Below, one piece after another: positions 49,602 through 57,679 of a DNA stretch of 64,000 bases. The position numbers and the translations under genes were made by a program. The notes beneath the pieces were generated by a model that was not told where the DNA came from, searched no databases, and saw only the letters and a program-made list of their open reading frames with translations. Origin of the DNA: Glycomyces fuscus (lineage in GTDB: Bacteria; Actinomycetota; Actinomycetes; Streptosporangiales; Streptosporangiaceae); contig NYMS01000048.1 in the NCBI GenBank assembly GCA_002529455.1, forward strand, positions 186,001 to 250,000, written 5' to 3'. The number at the start of each line of letters is the position of its first letter. The first letter of the stretch is position 1.

Positions 49602-51536
49602 ATGGACGTCCCTGAGAGCGGGGCCGCCGGATCCGGCGCCCCCAACCCGGCCGACGGGTTCCCCGCCGCCACACGCGAGCGGTGGCGCGAACTCGTGGCG
49701 GGGGTGCTGCGCAAGAGCGGTGTCCCCGAGGACCGGCTCGCCGACACACCCGAGTCGGCACTGGCCACGCACACCTACGACGGGTTCGACATCGAGCCCC
49801 TCTACACCTCCGACCCCCCGGCCGCCGACCCCGGCTTCCCGGGACTGGCCCCCTTCACCCGGGGTCACCGGCCCGGCGGGGCGGTCCCCGGGGGCTGGGA
49901 CATCCGCGCGCGCCACACCGACGCCGACCCGGCCGTCCTGCGCCGCCGCCTGCACGCCGACCTCACCAACGGCGTCGGCTCCCTGTGGATCGCCGTCGGC
50001 GGCACCGGCCTGCCCGCCTCCGCGCTCGGTGAGGCCCTCACCGACGTCTACCTCGACCTCGCGCCCGTGGTCCTGGACGCCGGAGCCGACCACGCCGACG
50101 CCGCCACCGCACTGCTCGACGCCCACGCCGACGCGGGCGTCCCCGACGGCCGGATCATCTCCCACCTGGGCATCGACCCCCTCACCACCGCGGCCCTGGC
50201 GGGCGAGCGCCCCGACGTCATGGACCCCGCCCGCCTCGCCGCGGAGCTGGCCCGGGGGCGCCCCGGACTGGGGCTGCTCGCGGCCGACGGCCGCCTCGTG
50301 CACAACGCGGGCGGCTCCGAGGCCCAGGAACTCGGCTTCGCCGTCGCCGCCGGGACCGCCTACCTGCGCGCCCTGCACGCCGCGGGGCTGGACCTGCCCG
50401 ACGCCGCGCGGCGTATCGAGTTCCGCCTGGCCGCGAACGCCGACCAGTTCGGCGTCATCGCCAAGCTGCGCGCCGTCCGCGCCATGTGGGACCAGGTCCT
50501 CGACGCCAGCGGGGTGCCCGCCGACCAGCGCGCCATGCGCCTGCACGCCGCCACCTCCGAGGCGATGATGACCCGGCGCGACCCGCACGTGAACATGCTG
50601 CGCACGACCGTGGCCTGCTTCGCCGCCGGGGTCGGGGGAGCCGACGCGGTCACCGTCGCCCCCTTCGACTCGGCCGTGGGCCTGCCCGACGACTTCGCCC
50701 GGCGCGTCGCCCGCAACACCCAGTCCCTGCTCATCGAGGAGGCCCACCTGGCGCGGGTCATCGACCCCGCGGGGGGCTCCTTCTACGTCGAGGCGCTCAC
50801 CCGCGACCTGTACCGGGCGGGATGGGCGTTCTTCCAGGAGCTGGAGGCCGCGGGCGGGGCCGCCGAGGCCGTCGGGCACGGCCTGCTGCGCGAGCGCGTG
50901 GACGCGGTGTGGGCGCGCCGCCGCCTCGACATCGCCCACCGCCGCGCCCCGCTCACCGGCGTCAGCGAGTTCCCCAACGCGGAGGAGACCCCGCTGGTCC
51001 GGCCCGCCGACCCCGCCAGGCCCCCGGCCCCGGTCCCCGGCGGCTTCCCGGTGCGCCGCTACGCCGACGACTACGAGGCGCTGCGCGACCGCAGCGACGC
51101 CCGCGCGGGCGACACCGGCCGACGGCCCACCGCCTTCCTGGCCACGCTGGGCCCGGTCGCCGCGCACACGGCCCGCGCGTCCTTCGCGGCCAACCTGCTC
51201 GCCGCGGGCGGCGTCGCGGTCCACGACCCCGGCCCGCTCGACGGCGCCGCCGCCGTCGCGGAGGCGTTCGCCGCCTCGGGCAGCCGCGTCGCCGTGCTCT
51301 GCTCCTCCGACGCGGTCTACGCCGAGCAGGCCGAGGCCGCCGCGCGGGCGCTCAGGGAGGCGGGGGCCCGCCGGATCCTGCTGGCGGGCGCGCCCCGCGA
51401 CGCCTACCGCGAGGCCGGGGTCGACGCCTTCGCCCACCGGGGGTGCGACGCCGTCGCCCTCCTCACCGACCTGGTCGACGTCCTGCTCACCGATCCGCCG
51501 GCACCGTCCGCCACTGACGAGGGGGCGCACGCATGA
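49602..51536 (+). CDS. mutA: Methylmalonyl-CoA mutase small subunit
   Basis: 644 residues. This is the non-catalytic beta subunit that pairs with MutB to interconvert methylmalonyl-CoA and succinyl-CoA. The N-terminal arm (FPAATRERWRELVAGVLRKSG) precedes a TIM-barrel-like domain with TYDGFDIEPLYTSDPPA, then RRDPHVNMLRTTVACFAAGVGGADAV and the barrel end DPAGGSFYVEALT. A C-terminal flavodoxin-like domain lacks the DxHxxG cobalamin motif, as expected for this subunit. It starts the operon mutA-mutB-meaB and overlaps mutB by four bases (ATGA). ATG 49602 has no ribosome site but a TACCAT box seven bases upstream, so leaderless translation is likely. Confidence 0.95.
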   Translation: MDVPESGAAGSGAPNPADGFPAATRERWRELVAGVLRKSGVPEDRLADTPESALATHTYDGFDIEPLYTSDPPAADPGFPGLAPFTRGHRPGGAVPGGWDIRARHTDADPAVLRRRLHADLTNGVGSLWIAVGGTGLPASALGEALTDVYLDLAPVVLDAGADHADAATALLDAHADAGVPDGRIISHLGIDPLTTAALAGERPDVMDPARLAAELARGRPGLGLLAADGRLVHNAGGSEAQELGFAVAAGTAYLRALHAAGLDLPDAARRIEFRLAANADQFGVIAKLRAVRAMWDQVLDASGVPADQRAMRLHAATSEAMMTRRDPHVNMLRTTVACFAAGVGGADAVTVAPFDSAVGLPDDFARRVARNTQSLLIEEAHLARVIDPAGGSFYVEALTRDLYRAGWAFFQELEAAGGAAEAVGHGLLRERVDAVWARRRLDIAHRRAPLTGVSEFPNAEETPLVRPADPARPPAPVPGGFPVRRYADDYEALRDRSDARAGDTGRRPTAFLATLGPVAAHTARASFAANLLAAGGVAVHDPGPLDGAAAVAEAFAASGSRVAVLCSSDAVYAEQAEAAARALREAGARRILLAGAPRDAYREAGVDAFAHRGCDAVALLTDLVDVLLTDPPAPSATDEGAHA

Positions 51537-53749
51537 TCCCCGACTTCTCCGACGTCCCGCCGAGGCTCCCCGGTTTCTCCGGTGACACCGCCTCCGGCCA
51601 CGCCGCCTGGCAGAGCGCGCTGGAGGCCGGTACCGGCAAGGCCGCCGACGCCCTGGAGTGGGAGACCCCCGAGGGCATCGGCGTCAAGCCGCTGTACACC
51701 CCGGCCGACCGCGAGGGCCTGGACTTCGTGGACGGGCTGCCCGGCATCCCGCCCTACCTGCGCGGCCCCTACCCGACCATGTACGTCAACCAGCCGTGGA
51801 CCATCCGCCAGTACGCCGGTTTCTCCACCGCCGAGGAGTCCAACGCCTTCTACCGGCGCAACCTGGCCGCGGGGCAGAAGGGACTGTCGGTCGCCTTCGA
51901 CCTGGCCACCCACCGCGGCTACGACTCCGACCACCCCCGGGTGGCGGGCGACGTCGGCATGGCGGGCGTGGCCATCGACTCCATCTACGACATGCGCCAG
52001 CTGTTCGACGGGATCCCGCTGGACCGGATGAGCGTGTCCATGACCATGAACGGCGCGGTGCTGCCGGTCCTGGCGCTCTACATCGTGGCCGCCGAGGAGC
52101 AGGGCGTCCCGCCGGAGAAGCTGTCCGGGACCATCCAGAACGACATCCTCAAGGAGTTCATGGTCCGCAACACCTACATCTATCCGCCGCAGCCGTCGAT
52201 GCGGATCATCTCCGACATCTTCGCCTACACCTCGCAGCGGATGCCGCGCTTCAACTCCATCTCCATCTCCGGCTACCACATGCAGGAGGCCGGGGCCACG
52301 GCCGACCTGGAGCTGGCCTACACCCTGGCCGACGGCGTGGAGTACATCCGCGCCGGACAGCGGTCCGGGCTGGACGTGGACGTGTTCGCGCCGCGCCTGT
52401 CGTTCTTCTGGGCGATCGGCATGAACTTCTTCATGGAGGTCGCCAAGCTCCGCGCCGCCCGCCTGCTCTGGGCGCGCCTGGTCAGGGACCTGGGCGCGAC
52501 CAGGGACAAGTCGCTGAGCCTGCGCACCCACTCCCAGACCTCGGGGTGGTCGCTCACCGCCCAGGACGTGTTCAACAACGTCACGCGCACCTGCGTGGAG
52601 GCGATGGCCGCCACCCAGGGCCACACCCAGTCGCTGCACACCAACGCCCTGGACGAGGCGCTGGCCCTGCCCACCGACTTCTCCGCGCGCATCGCCCGCA
52701 ACACCCAGCTGCTGCTCCAGCAGGAGTCCGGCACCACCCGCGTCGTGGACCCCTGGGGCGGCAGCTACTACGTGGAGCGCCTCACCCAGGAGCTGGCGGC
52801 CAGGGCCTGGGGGCACATCCAGGAGGTCGAGGGGGCGGGCGGCATGGCCGCCGCCATCGACGCCGGGCTGCCCAAGATGCGCATCGAGGAGGCCGCCGCC
52901 CGCACCCAGGCGCGCATCGACTCCGGCCGCCAGCCGGTGATCGGCGTCAACAAGTACCGCCCCGACACCGCGGACGAGATCGAGGTCCTCAAGGTCGACA
53001 ACTCCCGGGTGCGCGCCGAGCAGCTGGAGAAGCTGCGCCGCCTGCGCGAGGAGCGGGACGAGGACCGGGTGCGCGCCGCGCTGGACGCGCTCACCGCGGC
53101 CGCGGGGAGCGGGTCCCGGGCGGACGAGGCCCTGACCGGCAACCTCCTGGCGGCGGCGGTCGACGCGGCCCGCGCCAAGGCCACCGTGGGCGAGATCTCC
53201 GACGCCGTGGAGAGGGTCTTCGGCCGCCACTCCGGGCAGATCCGTACGATTCAGGGTGTGTACAGGGACGAGGCGTCGGGCAGCGCCGACGCGGCCGGGC
53301 TCATGGAGCGCGTGGCCCGCCGGGTGGAGGACTTCACCGAGGAGGAGGGCCGCCGCCCCCGCATCCTGGTCGCGAAGATGGGCCAGGACGGCCACGACCG
53401 CGGCCAGAAGGTGATCGCGACCGCCTTCGCCGACCTGGGCTTCGACGTGGACGTCGGCCCGCTGTTCCAGACCCCGGCCGAGGTCGCGGCCCAGGCCGTG
53501 GAGGCCGACGTGCACGTGGTCGGGGTGTCCTCCCTGGCCGCGGGCCACCTGACCCTGGTGCCCGCGCTGCGCGAGGAGCTGGACCGGCTGGACCGCGGGG
53601 ACATCATGATCGTGGTGGGCGGGGTCATCCCCCCGGCGGACTTCGCGCCGCTGCGTGAGGCGGGCGCGTCGGCGATCTTCCCGCCCGGGACGGTCATCGC
53701 CGAGGCCGCCGTCGACCTGCTCGACCAGCTGGAGGAGCGGCTGGGGTAG
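51533..53749 (+). CDS. mutB: Methylmalonyl-CoA mutase large (catalytic) subunit
   Basis: 738 residues, full length. The substrate-binding TIM barrel begins after WETPEGIGVKPLYTPADREG and includes PTMYVNQPWTIRQYAGFSTAEESNAFYR (core WTIRQYAGFS), TMNGAVLPVLALYI, GTIQNDILKEFMVRNTYIYPP (core LKEFMVRNTYIYPP) and RTHSQTSGWSL. The C-terminal B12-binding domain has DGHDRGQKV near residue 619 (DxHxxG, lower axial His) followed by GVSSLAAGH and VVGGVIPPAD. It acts in the propionate/odd-chain/valine pathway and supplies methylmalonyl-CoA for polyketides or succinyl-CoA. It is translationally coupled to mutA. Confidence 0.98.
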   Translation: MIPDFSDVPPRLPGFSGDTASGHAAWQSALEAGTGKAADALEWETPEGIGVKPLYTPADREGLDFVDGLPGIPPYLRGPYPTMYVNQPWTIRQYAGFSTAEESNAFYRRNLAAGQKGLSVAFDLATHRGYDSDHPRVAGDVGMAGVAIDSIYDMRQLFDGIPLDRMSVSMTMNGAVLPVLALYIVAAEEQGVPPEKLSGTIQNDILKEFMVRNTYIYPPQPSMRIISDIFAYTSQRMPRFNSISISGYHMQEAGATADLELAYTLADGVEYIRAGQRSGLDVDVFAPRLSFFWAIGMNFFMEVAKLRAARLLWARLVRDLGATRDKSLSLRTHSQTSGWSLTAQDVFNNVTRTCVEAMAATQGHTQSLHTNALDEALALPTDFSARIARNTQLLLQQESGTTRVVDPWGGSYYVERLTQELAARAWGHIQEVEGAGGMAAAIDAGLPKMRIEEAAARTQARIDSGRQPVIGVNKYRPDTADEIEVLKVDNSRVRAEQLEKLRRLREERDEDRVRAALDALTAAAGSGSRADEALTGNLLAAAVDAARAKATVGEISDAVERVFGRHSGQIRTIQGVYRDEASGSADAAGLMERVARRVEDFTEEEGRRPRILVAKMGQDGHDRGQKVIATAFADLGFDVDVGPLFQTPAEVAAQAVEADVHVVGVSSLAAGHLTLVPALREELDRLDRGDIMIVVGGVIPPADFAPLREAGASAIFPPGTVIAEAAVDLLDQLEERLG

Positions 53750-53812
53750 GTGGGGCGGAAGGACGCGGCGGAGGGAAGGCGCGGCCGCGGGGCCGGGAAG
53801 AGGGAGGCAGGC

Positions 53813-54859
53813 GTGGCGGAGCAGGGTCCCGTGCCGGGGGCGCGGCGTTCGGGGCGGCGCCGCCCGGTGGACGTGGACGCCCTCGCCGAGGGGGTCCTGG
53901 CCGGGCACCGGCCCACCCTCGCGCGGGCGATCACGCTCGTGGAGTCCCGCCGTCCGGACCACGCCCGCGCCGCGCAGGAGCTGCTCGTGCGGCTGCTGCC
54001 GCACACCGGCGGCGCCCGCCGGGTGGGGATCACCGGGGTCCCCGGCGTCGGCAAGTCCACGTTCGTCGACGCGCTGGGCACCCGGCTGACCGGGGCCGGG
54101 CACCGGGTGGCGGTGCTGGCCGTGGACCCCTCCTCCACGCGCACCGGCGGCAGCATCCTGGGCGACAAGACCCGGATGGAGCACCTGGCGGTGGACCCGA
54201 ACGCGTTCATCCGGCCCTCGCCCACGGCGGGGACCCTGGGCGGCGTCGCCCGGGCCACGCGGGAGACCATGCTGCTCATGGAGGCGGCGGGGTTCGACGT
54301 GGTCCTGGTGGAGACGGTGGGCGTCGGCCAGTCCGAGGTCGCGGTCGCCGCCATGGTGGACTGCTTCTGCTTCCTCACCCTGGCCCGCACGGGGGACCAG
54401 CTCCAGGGCATCAAGAAGGGCGTGCTGGAGCTGGTGGACGTGGTCGCGGTCAACAAGGCCGACGGGCCGCACGCCGGCGACGCGCGCAAGGCGGCCCGCG
54501 AGCTGTCGCGGGCGCTGCGCCTGCTCCAGCCGGTGCACCCGGACTGGCGGCCGCCGGTGCTCACGTGCAGCGGGCTGACCGGCGACGGGCTCGACGAGGT
54601 GTGGGACGCCGTGACCCGGCACCGCGCGGTCCTGGAGCGCGACGGCGCGCTGGCCGAGCGCCGCAGCCGCCAGGGCGTCAGCTGGATGTGGGACCAGGTC
54701 CGCGACCAGCTCATGGACGCGTTCCTGCACGACCCCCGGGTGGCCTCGCTCCTGCCGCGCGCGGAGGAGGAGGTGCGGTCCGGGGAGACCACGGCCACCC
54801 TCGCCGCGCGCACGCTGCTGGACTCCTTCACCCGGGACCGCGGCCCGTCCGACGGGTGA
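53813..54859 (+). CDS. meaB: Methylmalonyl-CoA mutase-associated GTPase/chaperone
   Basis: 348 residues. A G3E-family P-loop GTPase that protects and reloads the cobalamin cofactor of the mutase. It has Walker A GVPGVGKST near residue 76, VAVLAVDPSSTRTGGSILGDKTRM (switch I region, core DPSSTRTGG), the family motif FIRPSPTAGTLGGVARATRE (switch region), and VAVNKADGPH for base recognition. GTG 53813 with GGGAGG upstream is chosen; an in-frame GTG at 53750 directly follows the mutB stop. Third gene of the operon. Confidence 0.96.
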   Translation: MAEQGPVPGARRSGRRRPVDVDALAEGVLAGHRPTLARAITLVESRRPDHARAAQELLVRLLPHTGGARRVGITGVPGVGKSTFVDALGTRLTGAGHRVAVLAVDPSSTRTGGSILGDKTRMEHLAVDPNAFIRPSPTAGTLGGVARATRETMLLMEAAGFDVVLVETVGVGQSEVAVAAMVDCFCFLTLARTGDQLQGIKKGVLELVDVVAVNKADGPHAGDARKAARELSRALRLLQPVHPDWRPPVLTCSGLTGDGLDEVWDAVTRHRAVLERDGALAERRSRQGVSWMWDQVRDQLMDAFLHDPRVASLLPRAEEEVRSGETTATLAARTLLDSFTRDRGPSDG

Positions 54860-55204
54860 ACACACGGTGACGGTGACACCGCCGAAGGGCGGCGTCCGGG
54901 TCTTCCCGGCGTGCTCCATGTCATGAAATGTCACAGTGACAAGGGGGGATAACGGGCGCTCACCGTGGAGTTCGTGCCCAAGAGGCGAAAATTTCTTCCG
55001 GTATGCCATTCCCGAACGGGCGGTTCGCTTATACCGTGTGTGTCCAACGACTTACCAGACTCGCGGGCGTCCAGACGCTCCCCCCTGGCGTCGGACCGGC
55101 TCTGTGGGAGTGGCGCCGGTCCGGGTGGGCGTGGTCCGCCGGTCTGCGTATGGTTAAGCGAAGGGACCCCTCACCATCTCAACGTGGGGCCGGGAGGAGT
55201 GAAC
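54860..55204. promoter_or_regulatory. Promoter region of the STAS gene with two palindromes
   Basis: The region holds a meaB terminator-like stem CCGCC-gaag-GGCGG just after the stop. It also has TGTCAC-a-GTGACA (54929-54941) and CGAAC-gggcg-GTTCG (55013-55027), the latter ending three bases before a TATACC -10-like box (55030-55035). A ~165-base leader to the STAS start follows. No gene seen. Confidence 0.45.
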
Positions 55205-55576
55205 GTGCACAGGCTTGGGCTGAGCACGCGGGTGGAGAGCCGCAGCGTCATCGTCGCGATCGAGGGAGAACTCGACATCGCGACCGCCGCCGACCTCCAG
55301 GAACACATCCAGTCCGCTGTCGAGGACCACGGTCCTTGGCTGATCCTGGACCTGTCCGGTCTGGACTTCATGGACTCCAGCGGTCTGAACGTCATCATCA
55401 ACGCCTACAGGACCGTCCGTGACATGGGCGGATCGCTGGCGCTGGCCGCTCTGAACGAACGCGTCACCAAGGTCGTCCGCCTGGTCGGCCTGCACCGTCA
55501 GGTCCCGGTCCACCAGACCGTGGCCACCGCCGTCGCCGCGATGGAGGCCCTGGAGGCCAAGCGCCAGGCGGGGTAG
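55205..55576 (+). CDS. STAS-domain anti-sigma factor antagonist
   Basis: 123 residues, a single STAS domain. LIVDLSG-type strand LILDLSGLDFMDSSGLNVI (near residues 50-68) contains the Ser of DSSG that would be phosphorylated by an RsbW-type anti-sigma kinase. Unphosphorylated, it binds the anti-sigma factor and frees a stress or developmental sigma factor. The start is chosen as GTG 55205 because GGGAGGA lies 6-7 bases upstream; the GTG at 55199 is too close. No anti-sigma kinase or sigma gene is adjacent, so partners are encoded elsewhere. It lies eleven bases before a methyltransferase gene. Confidence 0.92.
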   Translation: MHRLGLSTRVESRSVIVAIEGELDIATAADLQEHIQSAVEDHGPWLILDLSGLDFMDSSGLNVIINAYRTVRDMGGSLALAALNERVTKVVRLVGLHRQVPVHQTVATAVAAMEALEAKRQAG

Positions 55577-55587
55577 CCTCCGGGCGC

Positions 55588-56250
55588 ATGAGCCGACCCC
55601 TTCCCCCGAGTCCCGCGGACCTCTCCTGGGACCACAACAGCCACTACCACGACCACCTCCTCCGCCACGTGCCCCCGCACTGCACCCGGGCGCTCGACGT
55701 CGGGTGCGGCGGCGGCAGGTTCGCACGGGTCCTGGCCTCACGCGGGATCGCCGTCGACGCGATCGACCCCGAACCGCGGATGATCTCCATGGCCCGTGGG
55801 CGCACGCCCCCGCGGCTGCCGGTCGACTACCGCGTTGCCGCGCTGGAGGAGACGGAACCGCGCCCCGGGGGATACGGGTTCGTCAGCTCGATCGCCAGCA
55901 TCCACCACATGCCGTTCGTGCCCTCGCTCGAACGGATGGCCGCCGCCCTGGCCCCCGGCGGCACACTGGCCGTCCTCGGCCTGTACCGGGAGAGGGACGC
56001 CGCCGACCTCGCGGCCGGCCTGGCCGCGCTGGGGCCGCAGTGGGTGATCGGGGCCGGCCTGCGGCTGGGCCGCGCGCTCACCGGCACGCCGGACCCGCGC
56101 AAGGTGGGACCCACCGCCGAGATGCCGGTGCGCGACCCCGGGATGGGCCTGCGCGAGATCGCGCAGGAGGCCGGGAAGGCGCTGCCCGGCGCACGCCTGC
56201 GGCGGCTGCTGTTCTGGCGCTACTCGCTGGTCTACACGCGACCGGCCTGA
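55588..56250 (+). CDS. Class I SAM-dependent methyltransferase
   Basis: 220 residues. Motif I ALDVGCGGGRFARVLA (near residues 36-51), the acidic IDPEPRMISMARGR that follows and a post-I FVSSIASIHHMPF segment are typical of small-molecule methyltransferases. The N-terminal SWDHNSHYHDHLLRHVP is shared by many actinobacterial members. Substrate unknown. ATG at 55588, 11 bases after the STAS stop, so probably cotranscribed. The upstream site (ggtagcctccgg) is poor, so translation may depend on the preceding gene. Confidence 0.9.
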   Translation: MSRPLPPSPADLSWDHNSHYHDHLLRHVPPHCTRALDVGCGGGRFARVLASRGIAVDAIDPEPRMISMARGRTPPRLPVDYRVAALEETEPRPGGYGFVSSIASIHHMPFVPSLERMAAALAPGGTLAVLGLYRERDAADLAAGLAALGPQWVIGAGLRLGRALTGTPDPRKVGPTAEMPVRDPGMGLREIAQEAGKALPGARLRRLLFWRYSLVYTRPA

Positions 56251-56347
56251 CCCCGTTCGAGGTCGGGCCGCCGTCGTGTGTTGGCCGACCCCTTCCGGGG
56301 GCCGGCCCGCCAGGAGTCAGCCCGCGCGGGGGCCGGCCCGCCGGGGA

Positions 56348-56998
56348 TCAGTCGCCGCCGCCACCACCCCCGCCACCTCCACCGTCGGAGGAGGAGCCGC
56401 CCCCGTCGGCGGAGGAGCTCGCGCCACCGCCGAGACCCCCGCTGTCGCCCGGGCCCCGGCCGATGCCGCCACCGGGTTCGCCGGACGGGGGCGCGTGGCC
56501 CTCCGGTCCCGGGTGCCCCGGGTGTTCGGCGGGCCCGCCGGGTGCGCCGGGGCGGCCGTGACCGTACCCGGGGCGGCCGTGCCCGGGCGGCGCCGGCCGG
56601 GTCTGTCCGAACCCGTGCGGCCGGCCGGGCGCCGGGGTCGTGAACGCGTGACCGGCCGCAGGGCCCGCGGCGGCCGGACCCGCGGCGCGGGCGGCGGACC
56701 CCGACCGCACCAGCGCGACGGCGAGCGCGACCAGCGAACCGGTGACCATGAGCCCGTACAGGAGCTCCACGACGAGGTTCGTCAGCCCGCTGACCGTGAT
56801 GAGCGTGTCGAAGGGCAGTCCCATGGCCGCGGTGGCGAAGGAGACCGCCGAGTTCGCGAACCGCGCGAGCGCGGCGGCGACCATGAGGGCTCCGGCGGTC
56901 CGGACGGCGCCCGGTGAGGGGGACCCCTTGGCGCGGACGAGGGCGGCGACCCCCACCGCGGTGAGGAGGACCGTGCTGAGGACGTAGAGGAAGGACAT
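56348..56998 (-). CDS. Four-helix membrane protein with Gly-rich tail (family member A1)
   Basis: 216 residues. Four hydrophobic segments fill the first ~100 residues (SFLYVLSTVLLTAVGVAALV, TAGALMVAAALARF, a central pair, VVELLYGLMVTGSLVALAVALV). A His/Gly/Pro-rich cytoplasmic or exposed tail of ~115 residues follows, ending in Ser/Asp/Gly runs (GGGGGGGGGD). ATG at 56996-56998. It lies 16 bases downstream of the related protein at 57015-57413. The same four-helix plus tail design recurs at 60154-61223. No known family recognised. Confidence 0.65.
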   Translation of the reverse strand: MSFLYVLSTVLLTAVGVAALVRAKGSPSPGAVRTAGALMVAAALARFANSAVSFATAAMGLPFDTLITVSGLTNLVVELLYGLMVTGSLVALAVALVRSGSAARAAGPAAAGPAAGHAFTTPAPGRPHGFGQTRPAPPGHGRPGYGHGRPGAPGGPAEHPGHPGPEGHAPPSGEPGGGIGRGPGDSGGLGGGASSSADGGGSSSDGGGGGGGGGGD

Positions 56999-57014
56999 CG
57001 GAGGACTCCTCGCG

Positions 57015-57413
57015 TCAGCGGGTCGGGGAGGGCTGCGGGCCGGGGCGCGTACCGGGCGGCGGGGGAGGCGCGAACCGGCCCGCGACGGGCCTGGCCGCGG
57101 CCAGCACCAGGGCGAGCAGCCCTCCGACGAACACGACCGTGAACACCAGGTGCAGCAGGTCGGTCGGGAGGGACGGCGAGGAGGCCATGGTCACGTACAG
57201 GGCGTAGAAGCCCCAGACCTGGACCGCCAGGTCACCGAGGGCGCCGATGACGAGCAGGGCGCCGCCCGCCGCCACGAGTCCCCTGCGGTCGGCGGCCACC
57301 ACACCGGTGAGGGCCAGCACGACGATGCCGAAGAGCACGTAGAGGCCCTCGAAGAACAGGGACGCGAAGGAGGAGAAGGAGAAGAGGGTGTACATGGGAG
57401 GTATGGCGGACAT
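57015..57413 (-). CDS. Four-helix membrane protein (family member A2)
   Basis: 132 residues with four hydrophobic segments (FASLFFEGLYVLFGIVVLAL, LVAAGGALLVIGALGDLAVQ, LLHLVFTVVFVGGLLALVLA and one between) and a short Pro-rich tail. It precedes the A1 gene by 16 bases, and probably the two are cotranscribed from a promoter in 57414-57679. The helical pattern resembles the B-pair protein at 60816-61223. Function unknown. Confidence 0.65.
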   Translation of the reverse strand: MSAIPPMYTLFSFSSFASLFFEGLYVLFGIVVLALTGVVAADRRGLVAAGGALLVIGALGDLAVQVWGFYALYVTMASSPSLPTDLLHLVFTVVFVGGLLALVLAAARPVAGRFAPPPPPGTRPGPQPSPTR

Positions 57414-57679
57414 CCGATGCCTTTCCTGGGGGGAACGCGCGGGTCCAGACTCTCACGCCGACCGGGGGCCGAGCCGTCACCGGTGCGGCGGACCTCCGTA
57501 GCCCGCCCGGGACGGTACGGCGGGTCCGCCGCGGCGGACGGGCGCACCGCCGTCCGCGTGCGCGGGGTGGGACGGCGGATCCGTCGCGGGAGTTCTCCAC
57601 AGGCCGTCCTCGACTGTGGTGGATCCCGCGTCCGGCGAGGAGTATGGGAGGCGGCGGCAGAACAGTCGGAGGTGGCGCC

